Part shown: positions 21,119 to 34,500 of the stretch, piece after piece | Layout of the letters: the number at the start of each line of letters is the position of its first letter | How positions within the stretch are numbered: position 1 is the first letter of the stretch | NCBI RefSeq assembly: GCF_039555335.1 | Contig: NC_092629.1 | Location: 7,363,432-7,427,431, forward strand | Length of the DNA: 64,000 nt | DNA from: Amphiura filiformis | Taxonomy: Eukaryota; Echinodermata; Ophiuroidea; Amphilepidida; Amphiuridae | Direction of reading: 5' to 3' | The notes under the pieces: model-generated | Told to the model about the DNA's origin: nothing | Database searches by the model: none | Seen by the model: the letters and a program-made list of their open reading frames with translations, nothing else | Program-made: the position numbers and the translations under genes

Positions 21119-21620
21119 TCGTTGGTGGCGCGCTGTATTTGGAATCGCGAGAATTGTAAACACATTGTGTTTTCTACCTGACATTGAGGCCCGTCACTCA
21201 AACATTCTAATGCTAAGTTTTGAGTTATAGTATTTTGCAGTAAACCTTTGACGAGCGCGACTACTGTGATGTTGCAAATTCAGAGCTAACAATGCGTACG
21301 GCGCACAGCTCATTCATAAATTTCCACTCGGCAACAGCAGATCACCTCAGCAGCCAATCAGAGACAAGTGCGTCCAACGCAGTAAATACACGATGTATGC
21401 TTAAAATATGTGTTCGTCAAAGGTTTACTGTAATATAATTTGCTCCAGTGGTTTGGATTTTAAAAGCAAAACCTTTATCAAGCGACTCATATATTACCAG
21501 ACTTTTAGAAACCAAACGACTTTTAAAAGCAATTGAACTGAAACATTTGAATATGAATCTTTGTAGTGATTGGTCTCATGGAACTGATATGCATTCAGGT
21601 TATCTTACCAAGTAACCTTC

Positions 21621-21947
21621 AATTGGACTATTTCAGTTGAAATCCATCCTATGGAAGACATGACCGTTATAATTGGCAGTGTGAATTTCAAATGGGGTTA
21701 CCTAAAGGAATGATTATTTGATATCTACACCCCCCCCCCCCTGTTTGTGAGATTAAGGTCATGTATTTCATATTTAAGTGCCAATCCGGCTTGAAATATG
21801 GGGTGAACAATCGACCAAAATTGTCTCAAAGTGGCTGAAAAGCACAAAACAATGGGTCATTTTGCCAAAAGGTGGGGGGGGGGGGGGCGTCCCCCGGATA
21901 GACGCCCATGCATAAGGGGTGTATGAATTTCAACTGGAATAGCCCAT
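21621..21947. mobile_element. Foldback MITE, TGGGCTATTCCAGCT family, copy 2
   Basis: Left end TTGGACTATTTCAGTTGAAA, right end TTTCAACTGGAATAGCCCA. Interior ATGGAAGACATGACC and CAGTGTGAATTTCAAATGG as in copies 1 and 3. It also carries long C and G runs. Confidence 0.75.
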
Positions 21948-22626
21948 TTTGACATGGGAGTGACGCACACCGACATCGCCCGGTTAATAATTACATTAGT
22001 ACAGCCAGAGACACTGAAATGAATACACGGGATCGATACACATAAATGTGCTATGCACGATTGATATTCAGACGATAAATCTTTTGATACCGGGGTGGAA
22101 AATGATGAATATCTCCCGTAAATGATTTCGTATAAAGAAACCAGATTTGGTTCCTTGCACTTGAACATATATGTTCAACATGTATTATCGGCGTTAGGTT
22201 GCGCTTTGAAAAACCAGCGTGCGTCTTGAGCTGAAAAAGTGACCAAAATCATCAGATTTTATATAGCGCAGCGTAGACCCTCGTGGAGGTAGTCTCGGGC
22301 CAGACTGTATGTGGCTATCACAAACATACAGGATCGGCGAGTGTCAGACCGACTGACACAAACTGACTGTGTAGGAGACTATCGTAAAGGCAGTTAAAAG
22401 CATATAACAATGGCGTATGTATGCTCGCTGACCGTACAGAGGTCAGTCACAGGCTAATGTCATTAGCCTTAGTCGGATGTCCTTCAGCCTATTTAATATG
22501 TGTTTTATAAACAGGTGGGAACACCCATTCGTGGCTGTGGATTCACCCTACCATGGCATTTTCTGCCATGAAGATATCGGGGCGATGTCACTGTGTGACG
22601 GGACACATTGAAATAATCCTGTTACA

Positions 22627-22812
22627 TTGGGCTATTCCAGCTGAAATCCATACACCCCTATGTAAAGATATGACTTTAATCTTCCACACAGGGAGTGTGA
22701 ATTTCAAATGGGGTTTACCTGAATGGTCAACATTTATAATCTACACCCATAGTGTAGAGATTAAGGTCATGTCTTTCATAGGGGGTGTATGGATTACAGC
22801 TAGAATAGCCCA
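22627..22812. mobile_element. Foldback MITE, TGGGCTATTCCAGCT family, copy 3
   Basis: TTGGGCTATTCCAGCTGAAA at the left end; GATTACAGCTAGAATAGCCCA at the right end. The interior is symmetrical (CATACACCCC / GGGGTGTATG). Confidence 0.8.
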
Positions 22813-23183
22813 GTTTTTATCTAGTGTGTTATTTTGTTTTATGTTTCCAGTAAAACATACAAGGGTCAGAAAGCCTGAACTCACAATGACCATGCAGGTC
22901 TCACAAAATGAGCATAAAGTTGACAAAATATTTTGAGATATTTCAGATTTGAAATTCTTATTTTATGCCCTTTAAAATCATACAAGACATGTTAGGATGA
23001 CTCTTTGCTTTGATCTTGAAAAATCAATATTTCCTCCAGAACGTCTTTGTTTTCTATTGAAGTTTGTCATGATTAATGGACTGTATCTTCTATAGTGCCC
23101 TGCCCTGGTGACAAGCCTAGTTGAGGCTTTCTGGCTCACAACCCTCGATATTTATATAGGTTTTAATAAATACATATCACTTG

Positions 23184-23370
23184 GGGACCGTTCACAAACA
23201 CTTGTAGGGGGGGGGGGCCTGATGACATGAAAATTATGGGTCAACCCCATAGAAAAGCATATAAACTTTGTGTGGTAATTTTTTTCAGGACCCCCCTTAG
23301 GAGGGTAAAAATTTTTCAGGGCCCCCTTTTTGCATCAGGCCCCCCTAACAAGTGTTTGTGAACGGTCCCT
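23184..23370. mobile_element. Foldback MITE, GGGACCGTTCACAAACA family, copy 1
   Basis: GGGACCGTTCACAAACACTT at the left end and AAGTGTTTGTGAACGGTCCC complementary at the right end; interior of G and C runs with TGATGCAAAA-type motifs. 187 bp. Confidence 0.85.
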
Positions 23371-24516
23371 TGTTGCTTGAGAAATCGGGACTCAATAATG
23401 TACATGTGCTGAGGGTCGAATCCAATAAATACATGAGTGGCGCAGGAGGAGAACATTGAACTCGTCAACATTCAGTGTAAGTGCATTATATTGTGTCCAA
23501 TTTCAGCAGTAGCGTTGCGTGGGTCATCATATGGGGGGGGCACCGGGTCTGCTTGTGGGGGGGGTGACACAAGCCGCTTTTTGGCCATTTTCTAAATTTT
23601 GGAATCGATTGGGGGCATATGCCCCCACCTGTGCCCCTATGACGTTACGCCACTGAATTTCAGTGATGTGCATTTATTATTACCTATTTCCTATTACATG
23701 ACAAAGAATTTCTGCAATATAAGTTATTCTATTTTTTATAACAAACAAATACTAAAAATGTTGGAAAATTTGAACAAAATAAATGGAGCCACCTTCAAGA
23801 AAAATTAATTAATCCTGCAAGATGCGAATTCACTATGCGAAACTGCGGGCAATTATACAATATATATGAATTCTGTATAGTTTACTATAAAACGGCTTTT
23901 CTGATTGGCTATGTGTAGGGGTTCATTCCACTAAACTTTACGAAGCTTTGTAAGTCTCAAAGTCTACGAGTTGTAAGTTCCATTTCACTAGGGGTCCATT
24001 TCTCTTAACTTTATGAAGCTTCAAAAAGTCTCAAAATGGTTCATAATTTATGACAAGTTTCATTTCACTAAATGGTAAGAAATAGGGATTTACTGAGTGC
24101 ATGTCTGGTATTGGGTATTCATCACTTAATGAACATTAACTTGAGCTACAAAGGGTTAAAAGTGAGTGAAATGGACCCAGGACTCAGTGGAGTGAGAGAG
24201 GATGTTGATTGACTACTGTAAAGGTGGGGATTTTTGTGAGATTGATTTTTTGCATTTTGCCAATTTTGATCTGTTTCCCATGTTTTTAAATTTGTGATTC
24301 TAAATTTCCTTACATTGACAGTCTATACACAAAAGAAATATATTTGAGCTTTTTATTTTCGCGGTAGCGACTTGAATCACGATGGCGCAAAAATAAATGT
24401 AGCACAAAAATTTCCACATTTACAGTATAAATGAATTGGGGGGGGCTAATGAATTAGAACAATAGCATATTTTGCCCAGATAGTGATTTTTCAATTTGTC
24501 AGACAGAGTTTGATTT

Positions 24517-25014
24517 ACTGTATTCATTCCAATAAGCACCCATACCCCAATAAAGCGCCCACCCAGGGTATTTTCAATTTGCTCGAGGGTACCAGCGTTC
24601 GAAATAGAGCCGGCCGGCCATTGGCCTGTAACTTTTTGGCCTGGCCGGTAACTTTTCTGACTGGCATTTAGTTGCCGGCCCGGCTGGCCGGTAACTTTTT
24701 AAGGTCAAGCTCGGCTGGCCTGTAACTTTTTGAGGCATATTTCGGACACTGAAGGGTACCATTAATGTTGAAGTGACTGATAGATGTTGATACAGTGAAA
24801 TAGCTTGAGGATTTGTAGTCCTGTGTAAACTTACATACATTTACTGCATCAGAAAAGCTACTGTCTCGGGACCCTATTATAACGTTGGTAAATTTATCTC
24901 TAATAAACGTCCTTGCGAATAAATTAGGTAAACCTGGTAACAATAAGTGCCCAACATGACTTTGTAACGTGCCCTGTAAAGTGCCCTGGGCACTTATTGG
25001 AATGAATACGGTAC
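24517..25014. mobile_element. MITE with TAC(T/C)GTATTCATTCCAATA ends
   Basis: ACTGTATTCATTCCAATAAG at 24518 is the inverse of CTTATTGGAATGAATACGGT at 24992. A CCGGCC-rich segment with repeated CGGCC...GTAACTTTTT (24610-24730) is nested inside. Confidence 0.75.
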
Positions 25015-25516
25015 TTTGAAAAATATATGCATAGCAATTTTTATCAAATTCAGTATCAGGTGATATTCTTCGGGATATTCTTACATGATATTAGCATACA
25101 TTTACATTGTAAAAAATTGCTATACAAGCCGAAATTTGTATAGCAGGTTGTCCAAAATATGGAACATTTTCCTCTGCTACACCATAAATCAAATGCTGGT
25201 GCCAGGAAGGGCTTGTTTTAATTTGAAAATAATTTTGACATTTAGAGGTTGGTTCAATTTTCATTTGGATTTATGTAGCTTTTAGCTACCAATTCACTAC
25301 GGGCATGGTTCCACCATGTTGGGTAGAGCCTGAGCCTGGCAACGGACATGAAAGGAAGAATTACACAACATTTGGGGGGGGGGGGACTTAACATGATCAA
25401 ATGGGTATATGCTCTATCGGAAAGAACTGTTTTTGGGCTGCGCAGCTCTGAAAAACCCTTGAAGTTTACCAAAATAGAGTGCAGAAAGACTTAATTTTTA
25501 AATTGTCAGCTCTTAA

Positions 25517-26174
25517 GGGCTGGGGTATGAACGTTTGGACAGTATTTATTTTGGGACATTAGAGCACATCAGACATATCGAATTGCATTCCGAATACGAA
25601 GAAAGTCATTCTGATATCAAATAATTGTGATTTTTTGAAATTAGCAATTTAATACACATTTTATGGCAAATCATTAAAATTGATATTTTTGATATTTAAC
25701 AGTACTTGAAGTAAACTTTATAAATCTGATGATTTATACTTAATGTGTATGTAGGTGGGATGAAAAGCCGACGATCAATTGAAAATTTCGACTTTTCGTA
25801 TGGAAGATATGGATTTTTTTTCCCAAAACACCAAAAAAAATTAGGTCTTTTGGGGAAAAAATCCATATCTTCAATATGAAAGGTCAAAATTTTCAATTGA
25901 CCGTCGGCATTTCCTCCCTGCTACATACACTTTAAGAATATATCATTAGATTTATATAATTTACTTCGAGGACTGTTATATATCAAAATTTGAAAAATAT
26001 CAATTTTTATAAGTTGTCATAAAATTTGTATTATATTGTGATTTTCAAAAATGAAAATTATTTGATATCAGAAAGACATGCTTCGTAATCAGAATGCAAT
26101 TCGATAGGTCTGAGGTGCTCGCATGTCCCACAAAAAATACTGTCGAAACACAATAAACGCTCATTTTAGATCCC
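25517..26174. mobile_element. TTAA-flanked foldback MITE, copy 2 (opposite orientation)
   Basis: TTAA at 25513-25516 and 26175-26178. Starts GGGCTGGGGTATGAACGTTT and ends GAGCGTTT-like / GATCCC. Same palindromic arms as copy 1 (GAGCACATCAGACATATCGA). The right TTAA is about 36 bp upstream of the candidate exon at 26214. Confidence 0.82.
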
Positions 26175-26213
26175 TTAAAATTGCTCATTTATCAAATTTC
26201 TGATTTTTCCCAG

Positions 26214-26407
26214 GTGATTTTCAATCATCAGAAAGCCAAGAAAGATCCTTGATTTTGACCGCACACAGTTCTGAAAGACCCCCTACCGTTACGCCATCAG
26301 CTTCCAAAAGACCCACCATCTCTGAATTTCGGGGGAGCATACCCACCAAAAAATTGATGATACCCGGAGGTATACCTAATTCCCATTTATGTATGCTGCC
26401 AGTTTGA
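26214..26407 (+). CDS. Candidate orphan coding exon (possible alternative last exon of the ZNF410-like gene)
   Basis: TTTTTCCCAG at 26204-26213 is a strong 3' splice site. From 26214 the frame entered in phase 1 is open for 63 codons (DFQSSESQERSLILTAHSSE..., a Ser/Thr/Pro-rich polar segment, then STOP TGA 26405-26407), followed by AATAAA at 26652. GGAG|GTATAC at 26369/26370 is a possible internal donor, also phase 1. Exons 3-6 of the zinc-finger gene end in phase 1, so this exon could join exon 6 or a truncated exon 7. No closer upstream gene is visible. It could instead be the end of an unrelated transcript, or chance. The peptide was not recognised. Confidence 0.45.
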
Positions 26408-26759
26408 GGCTCTACCCTTACAAACTTTTGGTCTCAATCTTTTCTGCAGTGGAAAATGCTGTAGACATTCAGAAAACTTGGACAAAATTGATGCTTGATT
26501 TGTCGCAATGCAAATGCTAAAAAAATCTGAACAAGAAAAAAGGACTGCAAGTTAATGTCATTATGGGTGTAAATTGAGAAGTGAACAAGCTTTGTATTGT
26601 AGTAGTATTGTTTGTAAATTGTATTATAGCTATAGGTCTTGTCTATATCAAAATAAACTCAACTATTTTTAGCCAAAATTGGTGTTCATTTTAAGCTTGT
26701 TTTTAGGGGCTGTGCAACGATTACGAGTCCTGGGGAAGGGTAAAACAATAACACTTTTG

Positions 26760-27690
26760 TCAGAGTAGCAGATTCGAATTGGTGCGTTTAGTCGCCAGCA
26801 TTTGACAAGCGGCTAGGGGACGACAGGTAACCTTGTCAATCAAACACTCACGCTATTGTTCCCTCTCCGTTCATGTGACCGTTATCCACTCAATGACATC
26901 GATCGGAAGTCGGGGTCACGATACATTGATGATAGGCATCGATCGCAAACCATTATGTCATGCCCACAAGCAGCACGTGTCGGCTGCCGGGCCGACTATG
27001 CCAAAATAGTTGGAGGGGAAAAAAAGAAAGAAAAGAAACAAGAAAGAAACAAGAGAAAATAAAATAATAAATACATAAACAAATAAATAAATAAATATAT
27101 AAATAAATTGACAATAAAAAATAAAGTTAATTAATTAATAATTAAAAAGCGGCTAAATAGGGTGATTCATCATTTACTTTGAATGAGCGGTCTCACACAT
27201 ATTTTGTTTGAGGATAGCTGGATCAACCTCCTCTTTATTACATCTTCTCTGATTCCACTGACTATTTGCGATCGAAATTTACATAACACCAATGACAGAA
27301 ATCATCAACAAAAATTGAATCAGGGACTTGTTTTCACTCGACCGTGAGTCGCATCATCAACCGGAAGTGACGTGGCACGGACCGACAGAATACCGCGCTG
27401 CAGTGGTACGTTCACGCGGTACCTCTGCATTGAATCATATGCTGCATGCTGATCACTTGCACCTGTAAAATAGTATCTTTGAAAAGACCAGTATAATTGT
27501 ATTCAATCTATGATTGCAGACACACAGGTCATTAGTGCAACCTGCTTGTAGTGCAGCGCGATATATTCAAATTGTTTTCACCTACTGCTAAGTTAGTTAA
27601 TCTGATTTATTACGTCACTTTGCCAGCATTTTTAATTTCCTGGCAGATTAGGTCAGCACTTATAATTCGAATCTGCAAGTAGTGGCATAG
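26760..27690. mobile_element. Candidate element with GCAGATTCGAA ends
   Basis: AGCAGATTCGAATTGGTGC near 26767 and the inverse AATTCGAATCTGCAAGTAG near 27665. A related short copy lies at 28141-28290 (GCAGATTCAAATGGGCACC, same GGCATAGCTTCATAGGGG flank). It includes A-rich simple sequence at 27010-27150. Confidence 0.45.
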
Positions 27691-27697
27691 CTTCATA

Positions 27698-28117
27698 GGG
27701 GACTGTTCACAAACACTTGTTGGGGGCCTGATGCAAAAAAAAGGAGACCCTCAGTTTTGACCAGGCCCGTGCACAGGATTTCATTTGGGGGGGTGCTGGT
27801 TTTGAAAAAGTGGACTTTTTTCCAAGGGGGGGCAATTTTGTTAAGTGGACTTTCTTCACAAAATTTTGCCCTTTTTGAAATTTTGGTATACTTTTCCAAA
27901 TTTGGGGGGTGCATCATTTGACCCTCCTAAACCTAAGGGGGGGGGGGCTGATGGCCACAAATTTGTCTGGTTAAATTGAGTTTATATGCTTTTCTATATG
28001 GGTCGAAAAAGGGAGGCCCTGAATTTTTTGAGATCTGAAAGGGGAGCCTGAAAAATTTCCATGATGAAATTTTTTTTGCATCAGCCCCCCCTTATCAAGT
28101 GTTTGTGAACGGTCCCT
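27698..28117. mobile_element. Foldback MITE, GGGACCGTTCACAAACA family, copy 2
   Basis: GGGGACTGTTCACAAACACTT at the left end and AAGTGTTTGTGAACGGTCCC at the right end; G/C-run interior, internal asymmetry suggests a secondary insertion. Confidence 0.8.
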
Positions 28118-28369
28118 AGGGGCACGATAAGGGACGTCACCATATTGGATTTCGCAGTGGCAGATTCAAATGGGCACCATTAGTCACCAGCATACGGACA
28201 AATTGCCTTATGTGTACAAATCCCTGGCAGGATTAGTAGGCACTCAAAAATCTGCTACTGCGATTAACCAGTCGGTGGCATAGCTTCATAGGGGCACGGG
28301 AGGGGATGGTCAGGACCTCCCTCTTTTCTACAGAAACTTGTTACACAAAGTGGCAAAGGATCTGGTAGC

Positions 28370-28690
28370 AATGTTTCGACAGTACTTTTTGTGGGACAAG
28401 AGTATGATGAGAGCACATCGAATTGCATTCTGAATACAAAGAATGTCCTGATATCAAACACTTTTGAAATTCGTGATATAACCAGAGATACCAGTGGTCG
28501 ATGACAAAATTTCCTTTTGTGTCTAATTTTGCACATAAAAATCTGAGCAAAATTTCCTGAAATCAGGAAATTTCCTGAAGTCTGGCATCTCTGATACCAC
28601 GAATTTCTTGGATATCAGGACATTCCTCATACTAAGAATTCAGAATGCAATCTGATATACTGGTGCACTCTCGGCTCCCACAAAAAATAC
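28370..28690. mobile_element. Degenerate copy of the TTAA foldback family
   Basis: Shares GAGCACATCGAATTGCATTC and TTTGTGGGACA, and an inverted TCAGAATGCAATCTGATAT, with the 7.5- and 25.5-kb copies, but is shorter and has lost clear TTAA ends. Confidence 0.65.
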
Positions 28691-28824
28691 AGTGCAATCG
28701 TTAGTATCCAATTCACCATGCCAACACACCGTGATGCGAAGAATATAATTGGCACACATTTTGTGTTACGAGGTTCTGTTCACCAATTGATACTTCTTGG
28801 ATTAATCACCTGTGATAATTGGGG

Positions 28825-29200
28825 CATTCCTACCTTGCAAGATACCATTCTCGTATTTGGACTTGCCAGCCGGTTCTTACAGCCCAAACACGATCAATAT
28901 CAAAGACCCCAGGACAGTAGACGCGAGTAGTGCACAATAGATTTTGTATACACTTCACAGGGATGCAAGTGGCCTGAAGTAGGAAAAAAACCCAGGAAAA
29001 CTTGCATCCCCGACTTCAGCATCCAAGGTCCCAATATTGATGGTGTATGGGCCCCGATTCCGAGTGATATCTTCCATGCGAGAGTGCTTCCTTGCATTAC
29101 ATCTAGACTTAATACGGACCCCCCTTCCATTTCCTTACTTCCAAGATACCATTCTCATATTCAAGTTCGATTACCAGTCGGTTTTCTATACACTGAACTT
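28825..29200. repeat. Diverged ~310-bp direct repeat
   Basis: AAGATACCATTCTCGTATTT...CCAGCCGGTT (28839) recurs as AAGATACCATTCTCATATTC...CCAGTCGGTT (29142). Confidence 0.5.
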
Positions 29201-29719
29201 ATTTAGTTCAGACTTGAAAACAAGACTTGGGTAATTCCGCCAGATGAAAATGATTCCTTGTGCTACAAATAAGTAGGACTCGTACAAACTTCAACTTCAC
29301 ACAATCTTTTAACATTTTAAGTATTTTATTTTTTTGTTCAAAATTTTATCACAAGGCATCATTTTCCTTTCAGTTTAGTGTAATTTTTTTTTCTTTGTTG
29401 TATTTTCAGTTTGTTACATACATTTTCATTTTTTTTCTCACTTTGTAGTGTTTTTCAAAATATTTTTTTTCCAGTTTTCTTTTTCGAATCAGTTAAGTAC
29501 TTTCACCGATACCAGATAGCTGAAAATTGAAAGGTAAAAACCTGAAAAACCCTTCGTGGGGATAAAAGCAGGAAAACCTTTCAACGGCAGCGTGTATCGG
29601 TTCAAGTTTACAAAGAATTTTTAAGTCGGTACAAGAATAAATTAATTAAATTAATCTTGGTTCACTAACTACGCGTTTACAATCCCTACATGTTATTGAT
29701 CTTAAGTTTAAACCCTACG

Positions 29720-31500
29720 TAATTTTCTTGATTAACTAAGAAAATATGTGTGCTCTTGAATGAATTCCAAAATTTTTTGATATTGATTGAATATAAAACA
29801 TTTTTGCTCAATTAAATATTTTGCTCGTCTGCATAACAAAATCTTTCAGCTCTTGAGATAATTTTGCTCTATGGAAAACTTGTTTTTGATTTAATTGATA
29901 CAAAGTATTTTCACTCTTGATCGAACAAAACTTTGACTCTTGTTATATTTTTGAATTTGAACATGTTTTGAACTGCTATTTTGCAGTAAATATTACTCAT
30001 ACATGTTACTAGATCCCTATACAATGTCATTACTAAATACGGTAGATCAAAATAATTTCCCTATACAAAATCGCAAGTCATAATTAATACCAAATATCAC
30101 AGAAGTGATAATTACAATCATGTAAAAGACTAATCCATTTCACGAAAAATATACATGTAATTTTTGACATTTAAACTTAATTTGCTTGTATCAATTGAAT
30201 TCCTTCAAAATAAATCTTATTAAGTAAGTAAATACACATGTACTAAATGAATTACTAGTTAGTTCATCTTTGACCACAATTCACTAAAAACTATTGCTCT
30301 TGAAAACTTGGTTTGTTCTTGATTGACTAAGAAAATATTTGTGCTCTTGATTGAATTCAAGTATTTTTGATCTTGATCGAATATAAAACATTTTTGCCCA
30401 ATTAAACATTTTGGCCTTTGAATAACAAAGTATTTTTGCTCGTCTGCATAACAAAATCTTACAGCTCTTGAAAAACTTGTTTTTGATTTAATTTATACTT
30501 TCACTCTTGATCGAACAACAAAGTAATTTTGCTCTAGATGGAAAAACTTGTTTTTGATTCAATTTATACAAACTACTTTCACTCTTGATCGAACAACAAA
30601 ATATTTTGAATTTGAACTGGCTAATTTGCAGTAATATTACTCATACATGATGTTACTAAATAGTTACTAGATCCCTATACAATATTGCAAGTCATAATTA
30701 ATACTAAATATCACAGAAGTAAAAGACTAATCCATTTCATCAAAATATACAATGTTATTTTTTGACATTTAAACAATTTGCTTGTATCAATTCCTTCAAA
30801 ATTAATCCTATTCGTAAGTAAATACATGTGTACTAAATGAATTACTAATAAATTACTTCATCTTTGAACACAATTCACTAAAAAACTATTGCTCTTGAAA
30901 ACTTGTTTTGTTCTGATTGAATTCAAATATTTTTGATCTTGATTGAATACAAAACATTTTTGCTCAATTAAACATTTTGGCCTTTGAATAACAAAGTACT
31001 TTTGCTCGTCTGCATAACAAAATCTTACAGCTCTTGAAAAACTTGTTTTTGATTTAATTTATACTTTCACTCTTGATCGAACAACAAAGTAATTTGATAA
31101 CAATCTTTCAGCTCTTGATAATTTTGCTCTATGAAAAAACTTGTTTTTGATTCAATTTATACAAACTACTTTCACTCTTGATCGAACAACATAATATTTT
31201 GAATTTGAACTTGCTATTTTGCAGTAATATTACTCATACATGAGGTTGCTAAATAGTTACTAGATCCCTATACAATGTCATTACTGAATAGATCAAAATG
31301 ATTTCCCTATACAATATATTGCAAGTCATAATTAATACCAAATATCACAATTGAAGTGTTAATTACAATCATGTAAGACTAATCTACTTCACATAATCTT
31401 TTCTTCATTAAAATATACAATGATTTTTTGACATTTAAGACTATGTACTGTTCATAATTTGCTTGTATCAATTCTTTCAAAACTATTAACCTGATAAATA
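29720..31500. repeat. Three tandem copies of a ~600-bp AT-rich unit
   Basis: GCAGTAA(A)TATTACTCATACA recurs at 29983, 30631 and 31221. Each copy also carries CTAGATCCCTATACAAT, AGTCATAATTAATAC(C/T)AAA, CTCGTCTGCATAACAAAATC and CTCTTGATCGAAC in the same order. Non-coding. Confidence 0.85.
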
Positions 31501-34500
31501 AATATTGTGCGCAATTCACTTCGATACAAAAGATAGAAAAAATTTACAATTGCTAACATTTTGTAATTATAATCTGCAAATTCATTACTGCAAAAAATAC
31601 ACAGAAAATATTTTCTATGAAAAATCACACCTTATTTTTTTTTAAACTGGCCTCCACACCTCCCCTTATAGCCAGCCGTTCCACCCACAATATTTGTTGT
31701 CACTACTAACAAAACTAAGTTCAATTATTACTTTAAATCTGATTATTAAGCACATAAATCATCATTTTCCTGCAAACTTGTTACTGAAAATTACATAAAT
31801 TTTGGTTCTATTAATCTGATAAAACACGCAATTAACTTTCCACTTTTTTTGTTTAACATATTTTCAATTGAAGTTAAATTACTTTGAATCTGATATTACT
31901 TGTAAGCACACAAATCATTTTTTGTGAAAAATTTCTACAAATTTGCAATTCAAGTCCATTACATTTTGATTTTCACAATCCGCTTTTGTTACTGAATATT
32001 ACATTTGGTTCCAAAAGACCTACAATGTCCATTTTGGTATGTTGCAATTTGCTTTCGTTGTGAATAACATTATGTACCAATTAATACAGCCAACAACCAG
32101 TGTGCGTAACATTCACTGATAAACGTTTTTTGACAATTGTTTACTTTTCAACTTTGTATACATTTCAAAAATACTGAAACAATTTGTTCCAAAATATACC
32201 GGTACTCAATTTATGTTACTCATAATCCAGAGTGTGAAACTGGTTTCTATACATTTTCCTTCTACACCTGTAAACGATTTGGAACGTCTACATTAAAATT
32301 CTTGTCACCTTGATTACATTAGAAAATAGCAAACATTGACTTTCTACATGTTTCAAACTACTCTTGGTACGAAATATCAGAAACAATTGACAGAAAAAGA
32401 ATCTAAAATTGATTTGACAAATTTGGTCAGTATTGGTTTCTTTTACCAACCATTTTTCAGTCATTTTGGTTGACCTAATAAAAAATTAATGCTGTTAAAA
32501 TAAACCTGCATCGAAACATGTATAAAATCAAATATTTTACTAAAAAGTATCCCTGAGAAGTTAGAATACAATCACATTTGTAGAAGTATTTCCTTCATTT
32601 TTATCATGACATACAAAATAACAATTCTAACTGTAAATAATTACCTTTCCTAAAAATAGAAACAATTTTCAACCTACAGAAGCAATTTTAGTACTATCTG
32701 CAATCCAAAATATTTTTAACACATTAATGTTTTTTAAACCAACCATTTAATTTTTTAATTATTTTTCCAAATAAAATCATTTGAAAAAATGTTGTTAACA
32801 AAATAATTTTCAACCTATTGGTTTTTCTAATCTATTACAATCACTTGTTACATTTGGTGATCAATTTGTGCAAGTTTTAAAAAAGTTCTGAAGTTTTAAT
32901 AACCAAATTTTTTCAAACATATGATACTTGAACAAATACCAGAATTTGATCATACTGAAGATTTTTAGCCCCTTTTGCGGACACATAACCAACCATTCAA
33001 TTTTCTAGTTATTTTGATTTTTCCCATTTGAATAAAATGTCATTAACAACATAACTTGCCTTGAAGCATGTTTAAAATCAAATATTTCAAAGAGTATTCC
33101 CTGAGAAGTTCAAATACACCTTTGTACAAATCATGTATTTCCATATTAATAACTAGTAGTTTCAACTTTGCATCAGATAACGAAACACATATATAAGAAA
33201 TGTATTACGTGAATTTGTAGTTTTCATATCATGACATAACACAAAAATAAAAATTATTACTGTGACGATAAATTTTCAACCTATTGTATTTCTAATCACT
33301 TGTTACATTTGGTGATCAATAATTTTCTGAAGTTCAAATTTTTTTTCAAAATAACAAAAATTTTCCAAACATAATACTGGAACAAACTTCAACAAAGACA
33401 TCACTTTCAATACAAATTTATACCAGAATTTGCACTTGGAGCATTTTTTTTTTAAAGCTGGCCTCCACATCTCCCCTTCTAGCCAGCCGATCCACCCACA
33501 ATTTGTTTTTATTTTTCTCTTTTAAGTTTTTGGACAATTGGATTTTCATTTCAATTTTAGTTTTGATTTCAAACGTCAATACCAAAACAAGCAAACTAGA
33601 GTTATTATCATAACTTTGTCTGACAATCTAAAGCATTTTGCACTTTTCATTCCAAACAAATCCCTCAATTTCATAAATTATAAAAGGCAAATCTAAATAA
33701 ACTGATAAGTGGCCAAAACATTTCAGCAAATAATTAAGTTTTTTAACAAAACATTGAGAAAAATACAAGCCTAGTTGGCTATTAATTTCAGCTAACATCA
33801 ACAAACATTTCAGTATTTGCAACATTGAGAAAAACATCAAAATTTTTCTGTAAGATGAACATAATTATGCCTACAGCATTATTGCACCTCACAAGTTTGA
33901 ATTTTTGGAAATAAGCCATTGGACTGTTCACATTAATCTGAACATGCCTGAAAGCAATAACAAAATTGTAAAATTGTGCAATTTTTTGAAACAATAGTTC
34001 ATGATTTTTAATGTTTTTCAGCACTGTCACAATTTGCTCATTTTTCAAGTTTGACAATTTTTTTAGTTTAATACTTTTCCTTTTGTCAGCATGAATTTTG
34101 CATTTGCAATTGGCGAAAATCCTAAAATCAGTTTCTAAACAGTTTTCTCAATAAAAATAGCCAATTACTATCATATTTAAAAAATGTAGTCTACCTAGAA
34201 AATATACCAGCTTTCATTATAGCCTACACAAAATATGCATTGAATGAATGCCTGAACACATTGTTGAAAGAAATGAGCAACCAATTGAAACGCCCTCAGC
34301 CCTACGCATTTCGAGTCTTGGGAAGTGGGCAATTTCAAAACGTACTGAAAAAGTAACTTTAAAGTTGCATCATTACTGCTAATGATATCAGGCAATAAAT
34401 CATTTTAATTCATCAAGTACATATTTCCTGAATGGCATCAGGAAAGCGAGCCCTTAAGCTAACCTTTTACACACACACACAAAAAAATTGCAATTTTCCT

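Larger units (their letters stand above)
16634..21149. mobile_element. Candidate ~4.5-kb element bounded by a 31-bp inverted repeat
   Basis: CGCGATTCCAAATACAGCGC then GCCACC at 16634-16659 is repeated inverted at 21119-21149 (GGTGGCGCGCTGTATTTGGA). The interval is rich in AGGCCTA words and contains a direct duplication and the CCCAGCAAACA element. No transposase was found, so it may be a large non-autonomous element or two separate solo copies. Confidence 0.5.

Noticed and set aside
22851-22936. Acceptor-like TTTCCAG followed by a short open frame (VKHTRVRKPELTMTMQ), phase compatible with the zinc-finger gene
   Set aside because: Only ~28 codons, weak donor, no polyadenylation signal close by; kept as chance.
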